From Curtobacterium sp. TC1 (GTDB lineage Bacteria > Actinomycetota > Actinomycetes > Actinomycetales > Microbacteriaceae), in the NCBI RefSeq assembly GCF_019844075.1, contig NZ_CP081964.1:3890931-3954930 (forward strand): 64,000 nt of DNA. The letters run 5' to 3'. The stretch's first letter is position 1, and each line of letters starts with the position of its first letter. Below are positions 1-7,495 of the stretch, one piece after another. The notes below the pieces were generated by a model that was given only the letters and a program-made list of their open reading frames with translations, did no database searches and was not told the DNA's origin. A program made the translations under genes and the position numbers.

Positions 1-794
1 TCGAGGGGGCCGGCCCAGCGGACCGTGTCCTCGAGCAACGAGCGGGTGTCCGCCTCGATCGCGTCGGCGTCGAGCGTCGTCGTCGTGGTCGGCACCGGCC
101 CGGGCCAGTCCGGGTCCGTCGTCGGTGCGGCGGTCACCGCGACGTCCGGAGCAGGGCCGACCGACCCGTCCGGCAACCCGCTCCCCGTGAGCAACGGACC
201 GACGGCGAGCGACCCGACCACCGCGATCGCGACCACCGCGCCCAGGGGCCACGTCGACTCCGGCTGCTGGCGGACCTCGCCCGCCCTGCGGACCCGTCGC
301 TCGCGCAGCCACACCGCGACGGTGAGGAACGACAGACCCACTGCGACCACCGGCAGCTCGACCGCGATCGGCACGATCCCGAGCCCGACGGCCCACCACG
401 TCGCGGGGAGGGCAGCCGCGAGCGCCATGGTCAGGTACGACGCGACGACCAGCCGGGTCTCCCGCCGGGGCAGCACCTCGTCGGCGCGGGGCGAGCGGAA
501 CACGATCCACGCCGTCGCCACCACCGCGTTGACACCGACCCCGATGCGTCCGAGACCGAGCCCGACGAACTGACCGAAGTGCCACCCGAAGTGCGAGTGG
601 TCCTCCACCTCGTACCGGGTGTGCCCCGCGCCGTGCAGCAGCACGAGGACGCCGGCCACCCCGAGCAGGTAGAACACCCACGACCACCGCGGCACCGCGA
701 GTCGTCGGAGCGCGGCGGCGACGAACAGCACCGACACGGGCATGAGCAGCAGCAGCCCGACACCGGCCACGCTGTCGAACGCGTTCGGATCCAC
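1..794 (-). CDS. Multi-pass membrane protein, C-terminus cut by the window edge
   Basis: Function not recognised. Reading leftward from a GTG at 794-792 (an in-frame TAG lies just upstream at 806-804) the frame stays open for 264 residues to the edge. About six hydrophobic segments are visible (near residues 9-29, 38-56, 73-98, 115-143, 145-163 and 182-202). A His-rich loop lies between the second and third (HGAGHTRYEVEDHSHFGWH), and an Asp/Thr/Pro-rich stretch follows the last segment. The His-rich loop could bind metal, but that is inference. The hydrophobic pattern and the third-position GC support this frame over the other open frames here. The next gene, at 845, is on the same strand. 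Confidence 0.6.
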   Translation of the reverse strand, partial: MDPNAFDSVAGVGLLLLMPVSVLFVAAALRRLAVPRWSWVFYLLGVAGVLVLLHGAGHTRYEVEDHSHFGWHFGQFVGLGLGRIGVGVNAVVATAWIVFRSPRADEVLPRRETRLVVASYLTMALAAALPATWWAVGLGIVPIAVELPVVAVGLSFLTVAVWLRERRVRRAGEVRQQPESTWPLGAVVAIAVVGSLAVGPLLTGSGLPDGSVGPAPDVAVTAAPTTDPDWPGPVPTTTTTLDADAIEADTRSLLEDTVRWAGPL

Positions 795-844
795 GTCACG
801 ACGCTAGGGCCTCGACCGCCGGGCGGCGGCCCCTGACAGCGCTG

Positions 845-1177
845 CTACGTCCGAGGACCCATCGCGATCGGCACCTCGGCCAGCACGACCTCGTCGTCCA
901 TCGGGATCGGCCCCCGGATCCGCGGGAGCCCGTCGACCCACTCGACGGGCACCCCCGCGGCCGCGAGCCCCGCGACGCTCAGGTCGATCCGGAGCAGGGG
1001 CAGTGCGAGGTCGCCGTACCGCTCGGCGACGACCTCGGACACCCGGTCCGGCGTCGTCGCGCGGACGTACCCGTCGGGTTCGAGCGGCACCCCGCGGGTC
1101 GCGACCTCGTACTCGCCGAACCCGCGGCTCATCTCCCAGTCGTCGGCGATCGCCACGTGACAGACCACATCGGTCAT
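845..1177 (-). CDS. DUF952 family protein
   Basis: A 110-residue protein that looks like the DUF952 family: small single-domain proteins of unknown function that often sit beside metabolic genes. Features seen are an N-terminal hydrophobic strand followed by a DDWE motif, a central stretch with DGYVRATTPDRV that matches the family's 'fIHcst.eqv' region, and a later ALPLLRIDL strand. It starts at an ATG (1177-1175) preceded by GAGGAGG-like purines (ATTGACGAGGAGGGTCC). It is divergent from the TetR regulator at 1231, with only 53 bases between the starts, so the regulator may control it. The family match is from memory of its pattern. Confidence 0.6.
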   Translation of the reverse strand: MTDVVCHVAIADDWEMSRGFGEYEVATRGVPLEPDGYVRATTPDRVSEVVAERYGDLALPLLRIDLSVAGLAAAGVPVEWVDGLPRIRGPIPMDDEVVLAEVPIAMGPRT

Positions 1178-1204
1178 GGACCCTCCTCGTCAATGAGACG
1201 GGAG

Positions 1205-1216
1205 CGTATCATTACG
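1205..1216. promoter_or_regulatory. Candidate TetR operator between divergent genes
   Basis: CGTA-TCAT-TACG is a short perfect dyad in the 53-base gap between the DUF952 gene and the TetR gene, and it overlaps an AT-rich stretch that could be the -10 element of either gene. A site here would let the regulator control both genes. This is inference from position and symmetry only. Confidence 0.35.
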
Positions 1217-1230
1217 GGTAGGCTGGTCTC

Positions 1231-1773
1231 GTGAACAAGCGAGGACGTCCGACCGCCGACGAGCGGGTCGCCCGCGACGAGCGGATCCTCGACGTCGCGA
1301 CCGACCTGTTCCTCGAGCACGGCTTCACAGGAGTCGCGCTCGATCGCATCGCCGCCGAGGCCGGGGTCACGAAGCGCACGCTCTACACCGCGTTCGGCGA
1401 CAAGCCCGCGCTGCTCCGCGCGGTCGTCCGGCGGCAGCACACGTACGCGGACGGGCCGACCCGCGACCTCGAGGCCACTGCGTCGTCGATCGGCGGCGCG
1501 TTGCTCTCGGACCGCGCCGTCGCCCTGCACCGGCTCGTCATCGCGGAGTCGACCCGGTCGCCCGAGCTCGCCCGCGAGTTCCACGAGGCCGGCCCGATCG
1601 CCGCCCAGCAGGCCCTGGTCCGTGCCGGCGCGACTCCGGAGACCGCCGCCGAACTCTTCACGCTGCTGCTCGGGGAGCTCCACCGCGAGCGCCTGCTCGG
1701 CCTGGCTCCGGCGCCGACGGCCACCGAGGTCGCCGCACGCGCCGCGCGTGCCGTCGCGGTGCTCTCGACGTGA
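1231..1773 (+). CDS. TetR/AcrR family transcriptional regulator
   Basis: A 180-residue one-component repressor of the TetR type. The N-terminal DNA-binding domain (about residues 15-62) shows the typical ILDVATDLFLEHGF helix and the AEAGVTKRTLYTAFGDK helix-turn-helix. The C-terminal ligand domain is Ala/Leu-rich, as usual. The start is a GTG at 1231. A purine-rich RBS is not obvious, so a short leader is possible. It is divergent from the DUF952 gene and followed by a strong hairpin at 1783. The likely target is the divergent gene; the ligand is unknown. Confidence 0.85.
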   Translation: MNKRGRPTADERVARDERILDVATDLFLEHGFTGVALDRIAAEAGVTKRTLYTAFGDKPALLRAVVRRQHTYADGPTRDLEATASSIGGALLSDRAVALHRLVIAESTRSPELAREFHEAGPIAAQQALVRAGATPETAAELFTLLLGELHRERLLGLAPAPTATEVAARAARAVAVLST

Positions 1774-1782
1774 CCCGAGGGC

Positions 1783-1824
1783 GGACGGGAGGCCCGGTGC
1801 CAGCTGGCACCGGGCCTCCCGTCC
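1783..1824. terminator. Perfect 21-bp-stem palindrome, bidirectional terminator-like
   Basis: A perfect inverted repeat: arms GGACGGGAGGCCCGGTGCCA plus one more pair, with no unpaired loop in the sequence. It lies between the convergent TetR gene and the SDR gene. There is no T-tract, as is common in high-GC actinobacteria. It belongs to a dispersed family with a conserved GGACGGGAGGC outer arm (also at 6302, 18443, 31161 and 32359). Confidence 0.7.
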
Positions 1825-1845
1825 GTCACATGGTGACGACCGCGC

Positions 1846-2517
1846 TCAGGCGGGGTCGGGCAGCGCCTCCGCGTACGTGCGGAACTCGCCGCGCTCCGCG
1901 TGGATCGCCCACAGCCGGTCCGCGATGGACGCGCCGGAGTGCTCCGGCTGCCCGTCGTCGATGCCGAACGGGATGATGAGCTGGCCGACGTGGACCTGCT
2001 CGTCGCGCACGGCGTCGTGCAGGAGCTGGGCGTAGGCGCTCTCCGCCGCGAACGCGACCGAGGTGCCGGTGACTCGGGCGCCGGGCCGGACCGCACTGCC
2101 GCCGTTGACGAACAGGATCGTGCCGTGGCCGATCGCCCGCATGCCGGGCAGCACCTGCCGGACCGCGTTGACCGAGCCGTAGACCGAGAACTCGATCGGA
2201 CCGACCAGGTCGTCGGCGGTGGTCTCGAGGACCGGGCGCATGTACTCCTTGGCGGGGAGCGGGCTGTACTGCAGCACCTCGATCGGGCCGAGCTGCTCGG
2301 TCGCGTGCTCGAGGGCGGTGCGGAGCGAGTCGCCGTCACGGACGTTCGCGGCGAACCCGGCGGCGGTGATGCCCTGCTCGCGCAGCGACGCGGCGAGGCC
2401 GTCCAGCCGGTCCTGGTTGCGGGAGACCAAGGCGATCGAGAAGCCCTCACGGCCGAAGCGCTCGGCGACGGCGAGTCCGAGGCCCTTGCCGGCCCCGATG
2501 ATGGCGATGGTGGTCAT
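1846..2517 (-). CDS. SDR-type oxidoreductase lacking the usual YxxxK
   Basis: A 223-residue Rossmann-fold protein. The cofactor motif IIGAGKGLGLA is at residues 5-15, followed by VSRNQDRLDGL. The family's catalytic YxxxK is not present: the aligned region reads F-A-A-E-S (TSVAFAAESAY), so it may be an atypical SDR or a non-catalytic NAD(P)-binding protein. This pattern is shared by a recognised subgroup of annotated SDR proteins. The ATG start at 2517 overlaps the stop of the cupin gene (ATGA), so the two are translationally coupled. The SDR is the distal gene of a two-gene operon transcribed leftward. Confidence 0.8.
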   Translation of the reverse strand: MTTIAIIGAGKGLGLAVAERFGREGFSIALVSRNQDRLDGLAASLREQGITAAGFAANVRDGDSLRTALEHATEQLGPIEVLQYSPLPAKEYMRPVLETTADDLVGPIEFSVYGSVNAVRQVLPGMRAIGHGTILFVNGGSAVRPGARVTGTSVAFAAESAYAQLLHDAVRDEQVHVGQLIIPFGIDDGQPEHSGASIADRLWAIHAERGEFRTYAEALPDPA

Positions 2518-2912
2518 GCGGAGTACTCCTCGTCGGTGACGTGCTCGAGCCAGGTGGTGGTGGTCGCCGGGTCGTCGGCGAGGTCGAGCATCGCGAGGTG
2601 CTCCATGGAGTCCGTCGGGGTCGCACCGTGCCAGTGTTCCTCACCGGCCGGCGTGTAGACGGTCTGCCCGGTCTGGACCTCGACGACGCCGCCGTCACGG
2701 GTCCCCATCCGCGCGACGCCCTCGGTGACGTGCAGGGTCTGCCCCTTGGCGTGCGAGTGCCACGCGGTCCGCGCGCCGGGCAGGAACCGGACCTTGGCGA
2801 CGGTCATCGACTGGCCGTCCTCCTTCGGGCTGGCGATGGCGTCGAGGTACACGTCGCCGGTGAACTGCGCGGCCGGGTTCTTGACGGTCGGCTGCTTCGG
2901 TTGGATCTCCAT
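2514..2912 (-). CDS. Cupin-domain protein
   Basis: A 132-residue single-domain cupin. Metal-binding motif 1 is seen as W-H-S-H-A-K-G-Q-T-L-H-V, with a glutamate a little later (TEGVARMG). Motif 2 is PAGEEHWHGATP. Length and spacing fit the small carboxymuconolactone-decarboxylase-associated cupins often annotated as quercetin-2,3-dioxygenase-like. I start at ATG 2912-2910 because the cupin core begins soon after; a longer open frame runs upstream but looks non-coding. It overlaps the downstream SDR by four bases. Its promoter region carries the motif shared with the MmyB-type regulator genes. Confidence 0.8.
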   Translation of the reverse strand: MEIQPKQPTVKNPAAQFTGDVYLDAIASPKEDGQSMTVAKVRFLPGARTAWHSHAKGQTLHVTEGVARMGTRDGGVVEVQTGQTVYTPAGEEHWHGATPTDSMEHLAMLDLADDPATTTTWLEHVTDEEYSA

Positions 2913-2919
2913 GGCCCCG

Positions 2920-2966
2920 ACGGTAGGCCGATGTGCGCACCGGAGGGAGGTGCCGGTCGTACCCCT
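2920..2966 (-). promoter_or_regulatory. Promoter with GGGTAC-type operator and TACCGT -10
   Basis: Read on the minus strand, the element GGGTACGACCGGCACCTCC begins 39 bases upstream of a TACCGT hexamer (2925-2920), which lies just before the cupin ATG. The same arrangement (motif, 39 bases, TAnCGT) occurs before the aldo/keto reductase at 7373 and the regulator at 5196, and with 40 bases before the regulator at 4265. I infer a common regulator, most likely one or both of the MmyB-type proteins encoded next door. Confidence 0.5.
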
Positions 2967-3021
2967 CAGCCGTTTCCCGAACACGACGTGTGTGATCGAC
3001 GCACGATCCGGGAGGACCACC

Positions 3022-4191
3022 GTGGACAGCAGCGAACACCCGCACCAGCACCCGAGCCCCGCCCGAGCCCGACGCGCCTGGTCCGCAGCGGGCATCGCCG
3101 CGGTGGCCGCGCTCGCCCTGAGCGGCTGCGCCGGTGCCGCACCCGACGACGACCGCGGCTCGTCGGCGAGCGCCCGCGCCACCGCCCCCGCCGACCTGCC
3201 GACCGGGCAGGTCGCGCCCGACGGCGACACCACCGACGTCGTCACGGGGCTCGACGCACCATGGTCGGTCGTCCGCACCGGCGACGACGGCGACGCCCTG
3301 GTCAGCGAGCGCGACTCCGCGAAGGTCCTCGAGCTGCAGGACGACGGCACGACGCGCGAGGTCGGCACGGTCGAGGGCGTCCGCCACGGCGGCGAGGGCG
3401 GACTGCTCGGCCTGGCCCTGCACGACGACGACCTGTTCGTGTACTCGACGGCCGACGACGGCAACCGGATCCAGCGGTACGACCTGACCGGCACCACGGG
3501 CTCGTGGGCGCTCGGCGACGCCACGACGATCATCGACGGACTGCCGTCGAACACGTTCCACGACGGCGGCCGGATCGCGTTCGGCCCCGACGACATGCTC
3601 TACGCCAGCGTCGGGGACGCCGGCGCGAGCAGCGACGCGCAGGACGAGGACTCGCTCGCGGGCAAGATCCTGCGGCTCACCCCGGACGGCGACGTGCCGG
3701 ACGACAACCCCGTCGACGGGTCCCCGGTGTGGAGCCTCGGGCACCGCAACGTGCAGGGCATGGGCTGGTCGTCCGACGGCACGATGTTCGCGTCGGAGTT
3801 CGGCGAGAACACCCTCGACGAGTTGAACGTCATCGAGGCGGGGGAGAACTACGGCTGGCCCGAGGTCGAGGGGGAGGGCGGCGAGGACCAGGGCTTCGTC
3901 GACCCGGTGCAGCAGTGGTCGACGGACGAGGCCTCCCCGAGTGGCCTGACGGTCGTCGACGACACCGTGTTCGTGGCCAACCTGCGCGGCGAGGTGCTCC
4001 GGGCCATCCCGGCGGACGACCCGGATTCGTCGACCGAGTACTTCCAGGGCGACTTCGGCCGGATCCGGACCGTGCTCGAGGGACCGTCGGACACGCTGTG
4101 GTTCGTCACGAACAACACCGACGGCCGCGGTGACCCTGTGGAGGGCGACGACCGCATCGTGTCCGTGCCCCTGACCCGCGCCGCGGGGTGA
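3022..4191 (+). CDS. Lipoprotein PQQ-dependent-type sugar dehydrogenase (GSDH/sorbosone family)
   Basis: A 389-residue exported beta-propeller oxidoreductase. The GTG at 3022 has GGGAGG about six bases upstream. An N-terminal signal ends in the lipobox LALSGC (Cys36), so the protein should be anchored outside the membrane. The propeller shows family signatures: APWSVV, GGEGGLLGLALH, GHRNVQGMGWSSDGTMFASE and ENYGWPEV. Family members oxidise aldose sugars or related alcohols; some use PQQ and others do not, so the cofactor is uncertain. It is divergent from the cupin gene and upstream of the MmyB-type regulators. Confidence 0.85.
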   Translation: MDSSEHPHQHPSPARARRAWSAAGIAAVAALALSGCAGAAPDDDRGSSASARATAPADLPTGQVAPDGDTTDVVTGLDAPWSVVRTGDDGDALVSERDSAKVLELQDDGTTREVGTVEGVRHGGEGGLLGLALHDDDLFVYSTADDGNRIQRYDLTGTTGSWALGDATTIIDGLPSNTFHDGGRIAFGPDDMLYASVGDAGASSDAQDEDSLAGKILRLTPDGDVPDDNPVDGSPVWSLGHRNVQGMGWSSDGTMFASEFGENTLDELNVIEAGENYGWPEVEGEGGEDQGFVDPVQQWSTDEASPSGLTVVDDTVFVANLRGEVLRAIPADDPDSSTEYFQGDFGRIRTVLEGPSDTLWFVTNNTDGRGDPVEGDDRIVSVPLTRAAG

Positions 4192-4212
4192 GCCGACGGA
4201 GCGCTGCCACGG

Positions 4213-4258
4213 GGGTTCCGACAGCCCCTCGCTCGCACGCTCCCCGGCCCGTTACCGT
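4213..4258 (+). promoter_or_regulatory. Promoter of first MmyB-type regulator, shared operator motif
   Basis: GGGTTCCGACAGCCCCT (4213-4229) lies 40 bases upstream of TACCGT (4253-4258), a few bases before the ATG at 4265. It matches GGGTACCAGCAACCCCT in front of the second regulator at 13 of 17 positions. This suggests autoregulation or cross-regulation. Confidence 0.5.
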
Positions 4259-4264
4259 GACGAC

Positions 4265-5143
4265 ATGAACCACCGCGACGAAGCCCGCGACTTCCTGTCC
4301 AGCCGTCGCGCCCGCATCACCCCCGAGCAGGCCGGGGTCGAGACGTTCGGCACCCGCCGCAGGGTCACCGGGCTCCGGCGCGAAGAGGTCGCCCGGCTGG
4401 CAGGCGTCAGCATCGACTACTACACGCGACTGGAGCGGGGGAACCTGCAGGGCGTCTCGGACAGCGTGCTCGAGGCCATCGCCGGCGCACTGCAGCTCGA
4501 CGCGGCCGAGCTGGAACACCTCCGTGACCTGTCCCGGCACCAGAACGCGACCCCGCGGCGGGCGGGCACGGTCGTGCCGGTCGCCGCGGTCCGCCCGGAG
4601 CTGCAGTACCTGCTCGACGTCATCACCGACGCTCCGGCGATGATCATCAACAACCGCCAGGACATCGTCGCCGCCAACGCCCTCGGCTACGCCATGCACT
4701 CGGACCTGGTGTCGGCGCCGGCCCGACCGATGAACTTCTCGCGCTTCATCTTCCTCGACCCGCAGGCGCGGAACTTCTACCAGGACTGGCAGCGGGCGGC
4801 GCACACGAACGTCGCGATCCTGCGGCGCGAGGCCGGCCGCACGCCGAACGACCGTGACCTCGCGGCGCTCATCGGGGAACTCTCGATGCGGAGCGACGAC
4901 TTCCGCGCGCTCTGGGCCGCGCACGACGTCCGGCGCCACTACGCCGGCGTGAAGTCCTTCCACCACGCCGTCGTCGGCCCGCTCGAGCTGCACTTCCAGA
5001 CGCTCGAACTCGCCGAGGACCCGGGACTCGCGCTGACGATCTACCCGGCGACCCCGGGCAGCCCGACCGCCGACGCGCTCCGCCTGCTCGCTTCGTGGGC
5101 GGCGACGGAACGCATCGCGGAACGTGCCCACGACGTCGTCTGA
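4265..5143 (+). CDS. XRE-type regulator with MmyB-like ligand domain
   Basis: A 292-residue transcription factor. The N-terminal HTH (about residues 25-75) has the signature RRVTGLRREEVARLAGVS followed by DYYTRLERGN, characteristic of the actinobacterial group related to the MmyB methylenomycin regulator. The remaining ~200 residues form the PAS-like MmyB ligand domain (PAMIINNRQDIVAANALGYA, then an FLDPQARNFYQDW block). These regulators commonly control a neighbouring oxidoreductase gene. A close paralogue follows at 5196. The start at ATG 4265 is supported by homology with the paralogue. Confidence 0.85.
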   Translation: MNHRDEARDFLSSRRARITPEQAGVETFGTRRRVTGLRREEVARLAGVSIDYYTRLERGNLQGVSDSVLEAIAGALQLDAAELEHLRDLSRHQNATPRRAGTVVPVAAVRPELQYLLDVITDAPAMIINNRQDIVAANALGYAMHSDLVSAPARPMNFSRFIFLDPQARNFYQDWQRAAHTNVAILRREAGRTPNDRDLAALIGELSMRSDDFRALWAAHDVRRHYAGVKSFHHAVVGPLELHFQTLELAEDPGLALTIYPATPGSPTADALRLLASWAATERIAERAHDVV

Positions 5144-5144
5144 C

Positions 5145-5189
5145 GGGTACCAGCAACCCCTGCTTCCCCGGCCCGCACGGTCCTACCGT
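5145..5189 (+). promoter_or_regulatory. Promoter of second MmyB-type regulator, shared operator motif
   Basis: GGGTACCAGCAACCCCT (5145-5161) begins just after the stop codon of the first regulator and 39 bases upstream of TACCGT (5184-5189). The outer GGGT/ACCC bases form a dyad. The second regulator therefore seems to have its own promoter rather than being read only from the first. Confidence 0.5.
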
Positions 5190-5195
5190 GGACGC

Positions 5196-6068
5196 ATGGA
5201 CACCAGAAGCGAAGTGCGCGACTTCCTCCGCACCCGCCGCGAGCGGGTCACACCGCAGCAGGTCGGGTTGCCCGACTTCGGTGGCGTCCGACGGGTCAAG
5301 GGGCTCCGTCGCGAGGAGCTCGCGCTCATCGCCGGCATGAGCGTCGACTACTACATCCGCCTCGAGCGCGGGAACCTCACCGGCGTCTCGGAGAGCGTGC
5401 TCGAGTCACTGTCGCGTGCGCTGCGCCTCGACGACGCCGAGCACGCGCACCTCTTCGACCTGGCCCGCGTGCAGAACACCTCGGCGACCACGCGGCGGAA
5501 GCCCCCGACGTCGAAGGTCCGGCCGCCCGTGCAGCGCATGCTCGACGGCATGACCATGCCCGCGTGGGTCCGGAACGGCCGCTCCGACTTCCTGGCCGGC
5601 AACGCCCTGGCACGCGCGCTGTACTCGCCGCTGTTCCTCGACCCCGCCGGCACCCCGAACACCGCCCGCTTCGCGTTCCTCGACCCACGCGGTCGGGAGT
5701 TCTGGCGCGACTGGGACATCGTCGCGAGCGACATGGTGGCCGTGCTCCGCGCCGAGGCCGCCCGACAGCCCCACGACAAGGGCCTGACCGACCTGATCGG
5801 TGAGCTCTCCACCCGCAGCGAGGAGTTCCGGCAGCGGTGGGCCGCGCACGGCGTCATGCGCCACCTGAACGGCGAGAAGCGGGTGCACCACCCCGAGGTC
5901 GGCGACATCGACCTGACCTACGAGACCATGGAGCTCACGACCGACACCGGTCTGACGCTCATCGCCTACGGCACCGAGCCGGGCTCACCGTCCGAGGAGC
6001 GCCTGCAGCTGCTCGCGAACCTCGTCGCCACGACGGCCGCAGCCGTCCCGGAACCAGAGGACGCATGA
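5196..6068 (+). CDS. XRE-type regulator with MmyB-like ligand domain (paralogue)
   Basis: A 290-residue paralogue of the preceding gene with the same layout: HTH signature RRVKGLRREELALIAGMS and DYYIRLERGN near residues 35-70, then the MmyB domain (PAWVRNGRSDFLAGNALARA, FLDPRGREFWRDW). Divergence in the ligand domain suggests the two sense different molecules. I prefer the ATG at 5196, which aligns with the start of the paralogue (MDTRSEVRDFLRTRR against MNHRDEARDFLSSRR). The small gene at 6065 overlaps its stop codon. Confidence 0.85.
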   Translation: MDTRSEVRDFLRTRRERVTPQQVGLPDFGGVRRVKGLRREELALIAGMSVDYYIRLERGNLTGVSESVLESLSRALRLDDAEHAHLFDLARVQNTSATTRRKPPTSKVRPPVQRMLDGMTMPAWVRNGRSDFLAGNALARALYSPLFLDPAGTPNTARFAFLDPRGREFWRDWDIVASDMVAVLRAEAARQPHDKGLTDLIGELSTRSEEFRQRWAAHGVMRHLNGEKRVHHPEVGDIDLTYETMELTTDTGLTLIAYGTEPGSPSEERLQLLANLVATTAAAVPEPEDA

Positions 6069-6268
6069 GCGAGACCGAGTCCGTCCCGACGACCGCAACC
6101 GCCACACCGCCAGGGTTCCTGGGCCGGGTTCGGTTCCGCTGGCGCGCCGAGCAGGAGATCCACGAGCTGACACGCGACCGTGCGCTCGAGGAGCGCGTTC
6201 GCGCCGAGGCCGCCGTGCGGCTCGCGCCCGGCCCGTGGCACCTCGGCGAGCTGTTCCGGCGTCGCTGA
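6065..6268 (+). CDS. Small basic hypothetical protein
   Basis: A 67-residue protein starting at an ATG that overlaps the regulator's stop (ATGA), so it is probably co-translated. It has a Thr/Pro-rich N-terminus, then an Arg/Glu-rich, probably helical part (RAEQEIHELTRDRALEER) and ends in RRR. No family was recognised. Tight coupling to the regulator is the main reason to believe it is real. Confidence 0.5.
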   Translation: MSETESVPTTATATPPGFLGRVRFRWRAEQEIHELTRDRALEERVRAEAAVRLAPGPWHLGELFRRR

Positions 6269-6301
6269 CGCCGACCGGCACTGCGCGTGACCAGACGGCG
6301 A

Positions 6302-6339
6302 ACGGGAGGCCCGTGGCGATGCCGCCACGGGCCTCCCGT
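6302..6339. terminator. Hairpin terminator between convergent genes
   Basis: Arms ACGGGAGGCCCGTGGC and GCCACGGGCCTCCCGT enclose a six-base loop (GATGCC): a 16-bp perfect stem. It sits between the small gene ending at 6268 and the aldo/keto reductase ending at 6357, so it can serve both. It shares the ACGGGAGGC outer arm with the hairpins at 1783 and 32359. Confidence 0.75.
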
Positions 6340-6356
6340 CCGTCAGTCGGTCGCGT

Positions 6357-7373
6357 TCACCGACGACGTGCGGCCGGCACGAGGGTGTGCTGCCCGTAGC
6401 TGTTGTCGTCGGGGTTGATCGTCACGCCGGGTGCGACGAGCTCGTCGATGCGGTCCAGGACCTCGTCGCTGAGCACACGGTCGGCGGCGGGGAGCTGCGA
6501 CTCGAGCTGCTCCATGGTGCGCGGGCCGATGATCGCGCTCGTGACGCCGGGGTGCCGGATGACCCACGCCAGGGACATCTCGATCAGGGACATGTCCTGC
6601 GACTCCGCCAGCAGCGCGAGTTCCTCGACCACGTCGAGCTTCCGCTGGTTCGCGGGCGTCGACATGTCGAACCGGGCCGCGGGGCGGTGCTTCGCCGTCG
6701 GGGTGCCGGGAGCGTCCTTGCGCCAGCGACCGCTGAGCCACCCGCCCGCGAGCGGGCTGTAGACGAGGGTGCCCATGCCGTAGCGCTGCGTGGTCGGCAG
6801 GACGTCCTCCTCGATGCCGCGCACCAGGATCGAGTAGGGCGGCTGCTCGGTGCGGAAGCGCTCCAGGCCGCGGCGCTCGGAGGCCCACTGGGCCTCGACG
6901 ATCTCGGCGCCCGAGTACGACGACGAGCCGATGTTCCGGACCTTGCCCTGACGGACCAGGTCGGTCAGGGCGCCCAGGGTCTCCTCGACGTCCGTCGTCG
7001 GGGACGGACGGTGCACCTGGTACAGGTCGATGTGGTCGGTGCCGAGGCGGCGCAGGGAGTTCTCGACCTCCTGCATGATCCAGCGGCGCGAGCCCCCGGA
7101 ACGGTTCGGGCCCTCGCCCATCGGCATGAAGAACTTGGTGGCGAGCACGACGTCGTCACGGCGGCCCTTGATGGCCTTGCCGACGATCTCCTCGGAGACG
7201 CCGTCCGAGTAGGCGTCGGCGGTGTCGACGAAGTTGATGCCGGCGTCGAGCGCGCGGTGGATGATCCGGATCGAGTCGTCCACGTCGGCGTTCGCCCACG
7301 GACCGAACATCATGGTGCCCAGCGCGAGCGGGCTCACCTCGACGCCGGTGCGTCCGAGCTGGCGGTACTCCAT
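6357..7373 (-). CDS. Aldo/keto reductase
   Basis: A 338-residue NADPH-dependent aldo/keto reductase of the bacterial voltage-gated-K-channel-beta/YhdN-like type. The catalytic tetrad is visible: Asp50 and Tyr55 (FVDTADAYSDG), Lys80 (VLATKFF) and His121 (LYQVHRPSP). The C-terminal cofactor-binding region includes SAIIGPRTMEQLES. The ATG at 7373 is preceded by GAGAGGAAACC. It is divergent from the carboxymuconolactone decarboxylase-like gene at 7496; the shared promoter region holds a dyad resembling the MmyB-regulator motif. Confidence 0.88.
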   Translation of the reverse strand: MEYRQLGRTGVEVSPLALGTMMFGPWANADVDDSIRIIHRALDAGINFVDTADAYSDGVSEEIVGKAIKGRRDDVVLATKFFMPMGEGPNRSGGSRRWIMQEVENSLRRLGTDHIDLYQVHRPSPTTDVEETLGALTDLVRQGKVRNIGSSSYSGAEIVEAQWASERRGLERFRTEQPPYSILVRGIEEDVLPTTQRYGMGTLVYSPLAGGWLSGRWRKDAPGTPTAKHRPAARFDMSTPANQRKLDVVEELALLAESQDMSLIEMSLAWVIRHPGVTSAIIGPRTMEQLESQLPAADRVLSDEVLDRIDELVAPGVTINPDDNSYGQHTLVPAARRR

Positions 7374-7446
7374 GGTTTCCTCTCCGTGCCCGCGGGTCTC
7401 GCCGGGCACGGCTGCCACGCTAGGCCGGTCATCCACGGTGAAAGGG

Positions 7447-7465
7447 GGGAGGACCGTACCTCCCT
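7447..7465. promoter_or_regulatory. Divergent operator GGGAGG-ACCGT-ACCTCCC
   Basis: A dyad with GGGAGG/CCTCCC arms in the 122-base gap between two divergent genes. On the minus strand AGGTACGGTC starts exactly 39 bases upstream of TAGCGT, the presumed -10 of the aldo/keto reductase. On the plus strand the dyad lies 19 to 37 bases upstream of TAGCGT at 7484, the presumed -10 of the gene at 7496. This is the same geometry as at the cupin and regulator promoters. Confidence 0.45.
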
Positions 7466-7495
7466 CGGTCGGCGGGGCCGTCGTAGCGTCGGGAC

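Noticed and set aside
431..799. Alternative minus-strand frame overlapping the left-edge gene
   Set aside because: It is Cys/Arg/Ser-rich, whereas the GTG-794 frame gives a coherent membrane protein.
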